Part shown: positions 1 to 5,820 of the stretch, piece by piece
How positions within the stretch are numbered: the stretch's first letter is position 1
Layout: every line of letters starts with the position of its first letter
Source: an uncultured bacterium
GTDB lineage: Bacteria > Verrucomicrobiota > Lentisphaeria > Oligosphaerales > Oligosphaeraceae
Reading direction: 5' to 3'
NCBI GenBank assembly: GCA_902783355.1
Contig: CACZQQ010000062.1
Coordinates: 1-6,551, forward strand
DNA: 6,551 nucleotides
Position numbers and translations under genes: made by a program
Notes under the pieces: model-generated
The model's database searches: none
What the model was told of the DNA's origin: nothing
What the model saw: the letters and a program-made list of their open reading frames with translations, nothing else

Positions 1-357
1 CTTCAGGAAGAGGTCGAGCAGCCGCTTGGCGCAGCCGTAGGGGAAGTCCTCGGGGACGGTCCATTCGCGGCAGCCGGTGCCCTTGACGACGGCGTCCATC
101 ATGCGCGTGAAGTCGTCGCGCGACTTTTCCGGCGGGGTCTCCTCCGGTAAATTGAGGAAAGTTCTAAGTTGTTCGTATTCAAATACTTGTACTTCCTTGC
201 GGCGTTGCTTGACCGCGCGTCCGTATTCGAGCTTGCTGACGACCATGGCGTTGAGACCCTCCGTCTGGAACCAGAGGAAGGGGTCTCCGGCGGCGAAGCC
301 GGTCTCGTAGCGCAAATCGGGGCAGGTGGCGCTGGCGGCGTAGATCAGTCGGTTCAT
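1..357 (-). CDS. M24-family metallopeptidase (aminopeptidase P / Xaa-Pro dipeptidase-like), N-terminal part
   Basis: Only the first 119 codons are in the window; the gene continues past position 1. The protein begins MNRLIYAASATCPDLRYETG, then has GDPFLWFQTEG and MVVSKLEYGRA. This is the layout of the creatinase-like N-terminal domain that precedes the pita-bread catalytic domain in M24 aminopeptidase P/prolidase proteins. The catalytic metal ligands would lie outside the window, so activity cannot be judged. M24 enzymes normally cleave Xaa-Pro bonds in the cytoplasm using two divalent metal ions. The ATG at 357-355 overlaps the permease stop (ATGA), so translation is probably coupled to the metal importer. 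A weak AAGG lies about 9 nt upstream, inside the permease gene. Around 145-180 the gene turns unusually AT-rich, with codons such as TTA, AGA and CTT that its neighbours avoid. Family assignment is fairly confident; the exact specificity is unknown. Confidence 0.68.
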   Translation of the reverse strand, partial: MNRLIYAASATCPDLRYETGFAAGDPFLWFQTEGLNAMVVSKLEYGRAVKQRRKEVQVFEYEQLRTFLNLPEETPPEKSRDDFTRMMDAVVKGTGCREWTVPEDFPYGCAKRLLDLFLK

Positions 358-1211
358 TTTTTTCTGGCCTTGTAGATGAGGGCGGCGGTGAAATAGCAGA
401 GGGCGGCCAGCTCGACGATGGTGGCGCTAGGGGAGAGAAGCCAGCCGCCGGGCAGGCGTTCGTAGCTGAGGGCGACGCCGAGCAGGCAGCACAGGAGGCA
501 GAGGAGGGCGCCGCCGAGCATGATGGCGCCGATGCGGCGGGAGAGCGCGGCGGCGGCGGCGGCCGGCAGGATGAGCAGGGCGATGCACAGCACGATGCCC
601 ACCATCTGCGAGAGGATGACCACGGTCATGGCCGTCAGCAGCTGCAGCGCCAGCTGCGTGGCGGGCACGCTCAGGCCGCGCAGTTCGAGCAGCTCCGGAT
701 GGAAGGCGAGGGCGACGAAGCGCTTGTGCCAGCAGAGGGCGCCCGCCACGATGACGAGGTCCAGGGCGGCGATGACGGCCAGGTCGGCGGGGGCGACCAT
801 GAGGATGCTGCCGAAGAGGTAGCTGTTGAGGTCGGGCTGGTAGCCGGGCATGGCGGCGATGAAGGAGAGGCCGACGGCCATGCCAAGGGCCCAGACGGCC
901 GACAGCACCGTGTCCGGCCGCATCCTGAGGCGCACCGTGCCCCAGGTCAGCAGCAGGGGCGCCGCCAGCGCGGCCGCCAGCGCCCCCATCCAGGGCGTCA
1001 GCCACGCCAGATGCCATTTGGCGGCGCAGAAGAGCGCCGCCCCGATGCCGCCCAGCAGGGAGTGGCTCACCGCGCCCACGGCGTAGCTCTCGCGGCGCAG
1101 GACGACGTAGGTGCCCGCGATGCCGCAGGCGACGGCCGCCAGCGCCATGGCGGCCAGGGAGCGCAGCAGGAGCGGGTTTCCGGCCAGCAGGTCGTGGAGG
1201 AAGGCGTTCAT
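354..1211 (-). CDS. Metal ABC transporter permease, ABC-3 family (ZnuB/MntB/TroC type)
   Basis: A 285-residue polytopic inner-membrane protein, the usual size for ABC-3 permeases, which carry Zn2+, Mn2+ or Fe2+ across the membrane as a homodimer driven by the ATPase. Hydrophobic segments run nearly end to end, with roughly eight possible helices. Family landmarks are RRESYAVGAVSHSLLGG (residues 39-55), DTVLSAVWALG (100-110), LNSYLFGSIL (128-137) and HPELLELRG (171-179). The start at 1211 was chosen over longer in-frame readings because it has an AGGAGG Shine-Dalgarno 10 nt upstream and forms an ATGA overlap with the ATPase stop. Upstream in-frame sequence back to 2009 is only the shadow of the ATPase gene. 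The C-terminus is KARKK, encoded by AGA-AAA-AAA directly before TGA, which creates an A7 run at the junction with the next gene. The metal specificity cannot be read from the permease alone. Confidence 0.93.
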   Translation of the reverse strand: MNAFLHDLLAGNPLLLRSLAAMALAAVACGIAGTYVVLRRESYAVGAVSHSLLGGIGAALFCAAKWHLAWLTPWMGALAAALAAPLLLTWGTVRLRMRPDTVLSAVWALGMAVGLSFIAAMPGYQPDLNSYLFGSILMVAPADLAVIAALDLVIVAGALCWHKRFVALAFHPELLELRGLSVPATQLALQLLTAMTVVILSQMVGIVLCIALLILPAAAAAALSRRIGAIMLGGALLCLLCCLLGVALSYERLPGGWLLSPSATIVELAALCYFTAALIYKARKK

Positions 1212-2035
1212 GGGCGGCGTCCCTCCTCGCGCGTTCCGTGGCGGTGGCCGCAGGGGCAGGCGGCGTCCCCCGCGCCCAGATGGGGCGTCTGGCAGAGGTC
1301 GTCGTCCTCGCCGTGGGAGACGGGGCAGTCCTGGTGGAAGATGTGGACCCAGTCTCCGGAGCGCAGGCCGGCCGTGGAGACTTCGTCGATGCTGTGCATG
1401 TCGGCCGTGTGGTTGACGCAGACGACGTGTCGCGCGAAGGCCTCCACCATGCTCAGGTTGTGGGAGACCATGACGATGGTCAGTTCGCTGTTGAGGCGCT
1501 TGAGCAGCTCGTAGATGGTGTGGACGCCGGGCGTGTCGAGGTTGGCGCCCGGCTCGTCCAGAAGGAGGAGTCGCGGCTTTGAGGCGAGCGCCTGCGCGAT
1601 GAGGACCCGCTGGCGCTGGCCGCCGGAGAGGTCGGCGTAGGGGCGGGCGGCCTCGTCGGCGAGGCCCACCTGGGCCAGCGCCTCCCGCGCGGCCGCCCTG
1701 TCCTCCTTCCGGTAGCCGCCGATGAGATGGCGTTCCACGCGCCCCATGAGCGCCACTTCCAGGACGCTGACGGGGAAGCGCGCGTCGTAGGCCAGCGACT
1801 GCGGCACGTAGCCGATGGCGGGGCGCATGGCGGCGGGCGTCTGTCCGAAGAGGCGGATTGTGCCGTAGCGCGGTGTCAGGAGGCCCAGGATGAGCCTGAG
1901 CAGGGTGGTCTTGCCGCCGCCGTTCGGGCCCACGATGATGGAGAAGTCGCGTTCGGGGATGGCGAGGTTGATGTTGTGGAGGACCTCGTGTTCCTCGTAG
2001 CCGAAGCACAGGTTGGAGATGTCGATGGCATTCAT
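1208..2035 (-). CDS. Metal ABC transporter ATP-binding protein (ZnuC/MntA type) with Cys/His-rich C-terminal tail
   Basis: A 275-residue ATPase that powers the metal importer from the cytoplasmic face. All nucleotide-binding motifs are intact: Walker A GPNGGGKTT (36-44), Q-loop VPQS (Q79), signature LSGGQRQR (136-142), Walker B LLLLDEP (156-162) and H-loop SHN (H192). HVVCVNHTADMHS (203-215) resembles the region after the H-loop in the metal-importer subfamily. From about 231 to 266 there is a tail with six His and four Cys, including HIFH, CPCGHRH and an acidic DDD. It is absent from the core ABC fold and looks like a metal-binding extension (inference). Start ATG 2035 overlaps the TGA of the binding protein; a GGAAG lies 4 nt upstream. 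The stop overlaps the permease ATG. An internal promoter candidate lies about 30 bp upstream. Confidence 0.95.
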   Translation of the reverse strand: MNAIDISNLCFGYEEHEVLHNINLAIPERDFSIIVGPNGGGKTTLLRLILGLLTPRYGTIRLFGQTPAAMRPAIGYVPQSLAYDARFPVSVLEVALMGRVERHLIGGYRKEDRAAAREALAQVGLADEAARPYADLSGGQRQRVLIAQALASKPRLLLLDEPGANLDTPGVHTIYELLKRLNSELTIVMVSHNLSMVEAFARHVVCVNHTADMHSIDEVSTAGLRSGDWVHIFHQDCPVSHGEDDDLCQTPHLGAGDAACPCGHRHGTREEGRRP

Positions 2036-2952
2036 GGGGCTTCCGGCAGGCCGTAGGCTTTTGCGATTGTATTTGTAAGTTGTTCTATATCAATAAGATA
2101 AGATTGAGGAAGCGGATCCAGTTCCACAAGAGGGCATGGCACCTCGCGGGCGATGGTCTGGGCGGGCTTGGGGTTGAACTGCGGCTGGAGGAAGAGCGCG
2201 GGCGCCTTGTCGGCGCGCGCGGCGGCCAGGACGGCGGCCAGGTGGCCTCCCGTGGGCTCCTTGCCCTCGCGTTCGATGGAGAGCTGCCTTAAGCCATAGC
2301 GCCGCAGGAAGTAGCCGAAGGCGGGATGGTAGACGAGGACGCGGCGTCCCTTGAGGGGCGCCAGGCGGCGGGCGATGCGCGCGTCAAGCGCCTCGAGGTC
2401 GGCGCGGTAGGCGGCCGCCTGCTGGCGGTAGGCCTCCGCCTGCGGTGGATCCATCTGCGCCAGCGTCTCGCCCACGGTGTCGGCGAAGGCGGCCATGTTG
2501 GCGGGGGAGAGCCAGACGTGCGGGTCGGCTCCGTCGCCCTCGTCGCCGGCGAAGGCCTCCAGCGCCATGTCCTGCGTGCCGTCGACGAGAAGCAGCCGCG
2601 CGTTGAGGGCGCGCACCTTCGGGAGGAGCGGCTCCTCCATGGGGACGGCGATGGTGAAGAGGGCGCGCGCGGCGGCGAGGCGGTTCAGGGTTGCCGCGTC
2701 CGGCGAATAGGTCTCGGGGCTGGCGCCCGGCGGCACGAGCACGCGCACCTCCCAGCCGTCCCCCGCGATGCGCTGGACGGCCTCCCGCTGCGGCGCGATG
2801 CTCACGAAGAGCGTCCGCGTGCCGGCTGCGCCTTCAGGCGCGCTGCGTCCGCAGCCCGCCAGAAAGAGAACAAGTATGATGAGAAAAAACTGCTTCATTC
2901 CTTGATGCACGGCGTTTGCGGACGCAGTGCGTCCGCCCAGGTTGGTTCCCAT
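2032..2952 (-). CDS. Metal ABC transporter substrate-binding lipoprotein (ZnuA/TroA family)
   Basis: A 306-residue cluster A-I binding protein that should capture Zn2+ or Mn2+ outside the inner membrane and hand it to the permease. A hydrophobic signal (QFFLIILVLFLAGC, 21-34) ends in a lipobox with Cys34, so it is predicted to be a lipoprotein. Ligand-region motifs are GASPETYSP (77-85), DPHVWLSP (143-150, H145), YHPAFGYF (208-215, H209) and VELDPL (276-281, D279). The first canonical ligand, normally His in PHTY, is Glu80. The usual His-rich loop before DPHVW is short and acidic. The start at 2952 is supported by AAAGGA 8 nt upstream, 13 nt after the preceding stop. An alternative ATG at 2898 (MKQFF) would give a normal-length signal peptide, but its AAGGA abuts the codon with no spacing. 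The stop overlaps the ATPase ATG. A perfect palindrome lies between the two candidate starts. Family is confident; metal and start less so. Confidence 0.9.
   Translation of the reverse strand: MGTNLGGRTASANAVHQGMKQFFLIILVLFLAGCGRSAPEGAAGTRTLFVSIAPQREAVQRIAGDGWEVRVLVPPGASPETYSPDAATLNRLAAARALFTIAVPMEEPLLPKVRALNARLLLVDGTQDMALEAFAGDEGDGADPHVWLSPANMAAFADTVGETLAQMDPPQAEAYRQQAAAYRADLEALDARIARRLAPLKGRRVLVYHPAFGYFLRRYGLRQLSIEREGKEPTGGHLAAVLAAARADKAPALFLQPQFNPKPAQTIAREVPCPLVELDPLPQSYLIDIEQLTNTIAKAYGLPEAP
2066..2093 (-). promoter_or_regulatory. Putative internal sigma70-like promoter ahead of the ATPase gene
   Basis: On the minus strand TTGATA (2093-2088) is followed after 16 bp by TACAAT (2071-2066), each matching five of six consensus bases. 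It sits in an AT-rich island at the 3' end of the binding-protein gene in otherwise very GC-rich DNA. Transcription would begin near 2059, about 24 nt before the ATPase ATG at 2035, which would give separate expression of the ATPase, permease and peptidase. The match is by eye; no transcription data are available. Confidence 0.35.
2918..2936. repeat. Perfect 19-bp palindrome inside the 5' end of the binding-protein gene
   Basis: GCGGACGCA and TGCGTCCGC are exact inverted arms around a single central base. As RNA on the coding strand it would fold as an 8-bp GC-rich stem with a 3-nt ACT loop. It lies between the two candidate starts of the binding protein (2952 and 2898). A related imperfect copy, GCTGCG-TC-CGCAGC, lies at 2842-2855 and shares the 9-mer TGCGTCCGC. 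It could be an operator, an RNA hairpin affecting translation initiation, or a dispersed palindromic element that inserted in frame; the sequence alone does not decide between these. Confidence 0.75.
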
Positions 2953-2965
2953 CGCCCTTGTCCTT

Positions 2966-3532
2966 TCACCACAGCAGCGCGCCGGCGGCGGCGGCGGCGG
3001 CCAGGACGACGGGCAGGGGCAGCTTCCAGCGGCTCTGCACGGCGAGCACGACGGCGAAGATGAGAACCCCCTGCCACGAGAGGCCGAAGGAGTGCCCCGC
3101 GGTCCAGAGGGCGGCCAGCGGCGCCGTGAAGAGGGAGGTCTCCGCGAAGAAGATGACGGCGGCCGCGATCATGCCCAGCGCGGCGGGCCGGATGCCCTCC
3201 AGCAGCATGGCCACGATGCGGTTGTCCTTGAAGCGCTTCAGGAAGACGGCGATGAGGACGCCCAGCACGAGCGAGGGCGTCAGCACGCCGAGCGAGGCGG
3301 CCAGGGCGCCGGCGATGCCGCATTGCTGCTGGCCGATGTAGGTGGCGCAGTTAAGCCCCACGGGGCCGGGCGTCATCTGCGCCAGCGCCACCACGTCCGC
3401 GAACTCGGCGCTGGTCAGGAGGCTCCGCTGGACGACAAGCTCGTCCTGGAAGAGGGGGATCATGGCGTAGCCGCCGCCGAAGGTCAGCAGGCTGATCTTG
3501 AGGAAGGCCAGGTAGAGGGCGAAGGCGGACAT
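2966..3532 (-). CDS. Chromate transporter (CHR) family, short single-domain protein, second of a pair
   Basis: A 188-residue integral membrane protein of the short-chain CHR type, in which two half-size proteins encoded side by side replace the two-domain ChrA. Family landmarks are clear: LTFGGGYAMIPLFQDELV (16-33), LTSAEFADVVALAQMTPGPVGLN (39-61) and YIGQQQCGIAGALAASLG (65-82). Further hydrophobic segments run to the end at Leu-Trp. Members of the family export chromate in characterised systems; in many anaerobes the natural substrate is unknown. The ATG at 3532 follows the upstream partner's TAG after only 1 nt, and a GGAGGG Shine-Dalgarno 8 nt before the ATG lies inside the partner gene, so the two should be made together. 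The next gene, the metal-binding lipoprotein, starts 13 nt after this stop, suggesting a shared transcript with the metal importer. Confidence 0.9.
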   Translation of the reverse strand: MSAFALYLAFLKISLLTFGGGYAMIPLFQDELVVQRSLLTSAEFADVVALAQMTPGPVGLNCATYIGQQQCGIAGALAASLGVLTPSLVLGVLIAVFLKRFKDNRIVAMLLEGIRPAALGMIAAAVIFFAETSLFTAPLAALWTAGHSFGLSWQGVLIFAVVLAVQSRWKLPLPVVLAAAAAAGALLW

Positions 3533-3533
3533 G

Positions 3534-4139
3534 CTACTTTCCCTCCGCCGTGGACGCCGCCGGCCTGCGGCAGAGGCTGACCGCGAGGCCCGCCAGGGCG
3601 CCCGCCAGCACGAGCCAGGCCGCGTTCAGCGACGTGAAGAGCAGGATGGCCGCGCTGGCCAGCGCGATCGCGGCGGCCGCGCAGGACATCAGCGTGCTTT
3701 TGTCCTTGCGGCCGAAGATGAGCTGGCGGGCCAGCTTGACGACCGCCAGCAGGATGAGGGCCGACACCGCCGCGCGGACGCCCGCGAAGGCGCCCTGCAC
3801 GTAGGGGTTCTGGCGGAAGCGGCCGACGACTTCCGCCAGAAGCGCGATGACCACGACCGGCGGCAGCGCGCCGCCGGCGATGGCGGCGGCGGCCCCCGGC
3901 ACGCCCGCCACGCGGTAGCCGATGAGCGCCCCCATGTTGCTCATGATGATGCCAGGCATCGACTGCATGGCCGCCACCGTGTCGAGCATGTCCTCGTCGG
4001 TCATCCAGCGGCGTCTGGCCACGAAGGATTCGCGCATCATGGGGAGCATGACGAGGCCGCCGCCCAGCGCGATGGCCGAAATTGCGCAGAAAGAGGCGAA
4101 AAGACCCCAGATTCGTGTGGACAGGCGCTCTTGGGACAT
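3534..4139 (-). CDS. Chromate transporter (CHR) family, short single-domain protein, first of a pair
   Basis: A 201-residue membrane protein homologous to its downstream neighbour. It has IALGGGLVMLPMMRESFV (23-40), an amphipathic stretch WMTDEDMLDTVAAMQSMPG (45-63) where its partner has AQMTPGP, and IGYRVAGVPGAAAAIAGG (73-90), then long hydrophobic segments from about 95. Short-chain CHR pairs are thought to assemble as heterodimers of oppositely oriented halves (family knowledge). The start was set at ATG 4139 (MSQERLST). An in-frame TTG at 4151 would add four residues. Neither has a visible Shine-Dalgarno, and the TTG touches the stem-loop at 4152-4180, so initiation may be weak or controlled. 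The gene lies 64 bp downstream of efp and 1 nt upstream of its partner. Confidence 0.87.
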   Translation of the reverse strand: MSQERLSTRIWGLFASFCAISAIALGGGLVMLPMMRESFVARRRWMTDEDMLDTVAAMQSMPGIIMSNMGALIGYRVAGVPGAAAAIAGGALPPVVVIALLAEVVGRFRQNPYVQGAFAGVRAAVSALILLAVVKLARQLIFGRKDKSTLMSCAAAAIALASAAILLFTSLNAAWLVLAGALAGLAVSLCRRPAASTAEGK

Positions 4140-4151
4140 TACAGTATGCAA

Positions 4152-4180
4152 ACGGCGGCCGCGGGAGCCGTGGCCGCCGT
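4152..4180 (-). terminator. GC-rich stem-loop between efp and the CHR pair, possible weak terminator
   Basis: On the minus strand ACGGCGGCC pairs with GGCCGCCGT over 9 bp. After one A-C mismatch, three further C/G pairs close on a 3-nt loop. The run of T after the stem is only three bases long, so as an intrinsic terminator it is weak. It begins 23 bp after the efp stop and ends 12 nt before the ATG of the first CHR gene, so it could equally be a partial terminator or a leader hairpin controlling the CHR/importer block. Confidence 0.45.
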
Positions 4181-4203
4181 CGCGGGGTTGTCGTTCGACT
4201 GCC

Positions 4204-4782
4204 TTACAGGGAGCCCTTGCGGACGCGGTCGGAGTAGTCGCCGGTGCGGGTGTCGATGCGCACGACGTCGCCTGCGTTGACGAAGAGCGGCACGGAGATC
4301 TCGTAGCCGTTCTCGATCTTGGCGGGCTTGGTGACGTTGGTGGCGGTGTCGCCGCGCACGCCGGGCTCGGTCTCGGCGATCACCTTCTCCACGAAGTAGG
4401 GCAAAGTGATTTCAATAGGGCGGTTGTTGAAGAAGAGGACGGTGCATTCCATGTCGTCGTCCAGGAAATACTTGTTCCTGCCCAGAATGGACTCCTCGAT
4501 GCGGAAGTCCTCGCTGCTGTTGGGGTCGATGAAGACATACACGCCGTCGCCTTCGTCGTAGGAATAGTTGAGGGTGCGCTCCACCAGGTCGGGCGTGTCG
4601 ATCTTGTCGCCGGAGCGGAAGGACTTGTCTGTGGTGCCGCCGCTGATCATGTTGCGCAGCTTGCAGCGGTAGATGGCCTGACCCTTGCCGGGCTTGCAGA
4701 AGTCAAACTCGGTGACCAGATATGGGTCGCCATCCAACTCGATCTTGAGACCCTTGCGCAGGTCTGAAACGTCATAGCCCAT
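4204..4782 (-). CDS. efp: Translation elongation factor P
   Basis: A 192-residue protein, about the normal EF-P length, that binds between the P and E sites of the ribosome and relieves stalling on polyproline stretches. The N-terminal KOW-like domain has DLRKGLKIELDGDPYLV (7-23) followed by KPGKGQAIYR (30-39), with Lys33 at the tip position that is post-translationally modified in many bacteria; no modification enzyme is present in this window. Two OB-type domains follow, ending in KPAKIENGYEISVPLF...VDTRTG-like sequence (here RIDTRTGDY), which matches the EF-P C-terminal signature. The start at 4782 (MGYDVSD) has GGAG 7 nt upstream and aligns with the family N-terminus, so longer in-frame readings up to 4833 were not used. 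It is divergent from rnc. A promoter-like element overlaps the start of rnc. Confidence 0.97.
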   Translation of the reverse strand: MGYDVSDLRKGLKIELDGDPYLVTEFDFCKPGKGQAIYRCKLRNMISGGTTDKSFRSGDKIDTPDLVERTLNYSYDEGDGVYVFIDPNSSEDFRIEESILGRNKYFLDDDMECTVLFFNNRPIEITLPYFVEKVIAETEPGVRGDTATNVTKPAKIENGYEISVPLFVNAGDVVRIDTRTGDYSDRVRKGSL

Positions 4783-4862
4783 GGTTGTTCTCCAATGTGA
4801 GCGTTGCTGAATCGACGGCATCCCGCCGGACACCTCATCCGACTTGCCGCCGTAAATTCCTT

Positions 4863-4890
4863 AAGATAGCCTAGCCATGCAGTTTTTCAA
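4863..4890 (-). promoter_or_regulatory. Putative efp promoter overlapping the start of rnc
   Basis: On the minus strand TTGAAA (4890-4885) is separated by 16 bp from TATCTT (4868-4863). The -35 matches five of six consensus bases and the -10 four of six. Transcription would start near 4856, leaving a 5' leader of about 75 nt before the efp ATG. The -35 lies inside the first codons of rnc and the -10 in its ribosome-binding region, so transcription of the two divergent genes may interfere. The assignment is by consensus match only. Confidence 0.35.
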
Positions 4891-5632
4891 TCTCAAACAC
4901 AGCGATTTTCCCGCCGCCCTGGCCGCCATCGAGCAGGCCGCAGGGTACATCTTCACCGACAGGAACCAGCTCGTCAGCGCCCTGACCCATTCGTCGTACT
5001 CGGCGGAATGCCCCGACCATCCGCAGCCCTGCAACGAAAGGCTCGAGTTCCTCGGCGACGCCGTCCTCCAGCTCATTGTCAGCGAGGCCCTCATGAAGGA
5101 GTTTCCCGACAGCATGGAGGGCGACATGAGCCGCTACCGCGCCATGCTGGTGGACGAGGAGGCGAACGCCTCCTATGCGCGTCGGCTCGGCCTTCCCGCG
5201 GCCATGCTCATGGGGCACGGCGAGTGCGTCACGGGCGGCCGCGGCCAGCGTTCCATCCAGGGCGACCTCTTCGAGGCCTTCCTGGGCGCCGTCTATCTGG
5301 ACGGCGGCTACGAGGCCGCGCGCGCCGTCTTCCAGCGGCTTGTGCCCGACGTGCGCGGGAGCGCCCTCGTCCTGGCCCCCAGCAAGAACCCCAAGGGCAC
5401 CTTGAACAACTACATACAGACGGCGGAGCGGACGACGCCGCTCTACACGATCACGGGGCAGAGCGGTCCCGTGCACGCGCCCCTCTTCGAATGCACGGTC
5501 TCCGTGCACGGGGCGGAGGTCGGCAAGGGCACCGGCGGCACGAAGAAGCACGCCGAGGAGGAGGCCGCCCTCGCCGCCCTCAGGTTCTACAAGCTCCTGC
5601 CGGAAAAGGGCGAGCCGGAGCCGGAGGGCTGA
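4877..5632 (+). CDS. rnc: Ribonuclease III
   Basis: A 251-residue double-strand-specific endoribonuclease that processes rRNA precursors and cuts structured mRNAs. The catalytic domain carries the signature NERLEFLGDAVL (53-64), with Glu57 and Asp61 in the places of E. coli Glu41 and Asp45. GDLFEAFLGAVYLDGG (129-144) supplies Asp130 and Glu133, the equivalents of Asp114 and Glu117. The Mg2+ site is therefore complete. A double-stranded-RNA-binding domain follows from about 170: NPKGTLNNYIQ, PLYTITGQSGP and GKGTGGTKKHAEEEAALAAL. The last ten residues are a Glu/Pro-rich tail. ATG 4877 fits the family N-terminus, but no clear Shine-Dalgarno precedes it (only AAG about 10 nt upstream). It is the only plus-strand gene here and is not in an operon with era or other frequent neighbours within the window. 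Confidence 0.97.
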   Translation: MQFFNLKHSDFPAALAAIEQAAGYIFTDRNQLVSALTHSSYSAECPDHPQPCNERLEFLGDAVLQLIVSEALMKEFPDSMEGDMSRYRAMLVDEEANASYARRLGLPAAMLMGHGECVTGGRGQRSIQGDLFEAFLGAVYLDGGYEAARAVFQRLVPDVRGSALVLAPSKNPKGTLNNYIQTAERTTPLYTITGQSGPVHAPLFECTVSVHGAEVGKGTGGTKKHAEEEAALAALRFYKLLPEKGEPEPEG

Positions 5633-5730
5633 GCGGCGCGGCGCCTGAATGGAGGCCGCAGCCGCATGACGCCTTGAAACTGCTTCCGCGGGGCGCCGAA
5701 AACGGCGGCTTTCGGGGGCGAAATGGCCAT

Positions 5731-5820
5731 AAATGGCCCTAGAATGCGCGCCACCAGCCTGCAGATGCTTTTAGGGATATATATCCATGGGCGGCCGAAA
5801 GCGTGCAAACAGGGCCATTT
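5731..5820. repeat. 10-bp inverted repeat flanking an AT-rich palindrome
   Basis: AAATGGCCCT at 5731-5740 is the exact reverse complement of AGGGCCATTT at 5811-5820. Between them lies GGATATATATCC (5775-5786), a perfect 12-bp palindrome that is strikingly AT-rich for this DNA. No flanking target-site duplication is visible, so I do not call it a mobile element. It may be a structured RNA segment or a remnant of a dispersed repeat. Confidence 0.5.

Noticed and set aside
699..1514. Long plus-strand open frame opposite the permease and ATPase
   Set aside because: Its product is low-complexity Gly/Gln/Arg/His sequence, as expected antisense to GC-rich genes, with no recognisable domain.
354..2009. 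A 551-codon minus-strand open frame that could look like a fused permease
   Set aside because: Its first 266 codons are an Arg/Pro/His-rich shadow of the ATPase gene in another frame. The true permease starts at 1211 with a Shine-Dalgarno and an ATGA overlap.
3531..4280. Long plus-strand open frames opposite the CHR pair and efp (also around 2927-3580 and 3922-4767)
   Set aside because: These are shadows of well-supported minus-strand genes, with Arg/Gly/His-biased composition.
4783..4833. An upstream in-frame start for EF-P adding 17 residues
   Set aside because: The extra residues do not fit the family N-terminus, and GGAG lies at proper spacing before the ATG at 4782.
5008..5742. A plus-strand open frame overlapping rnc in another phase
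   Set aside because: The product is Arg/Pro/Gly-biased and lies over the conserved RNase III catalytic and RNA-binding domains.
5731..5820. Miniature inverted-repeat transposable element
   Set aside because: The inverted repeats are only 10 bp and no target-site duplication is visible at the ends.
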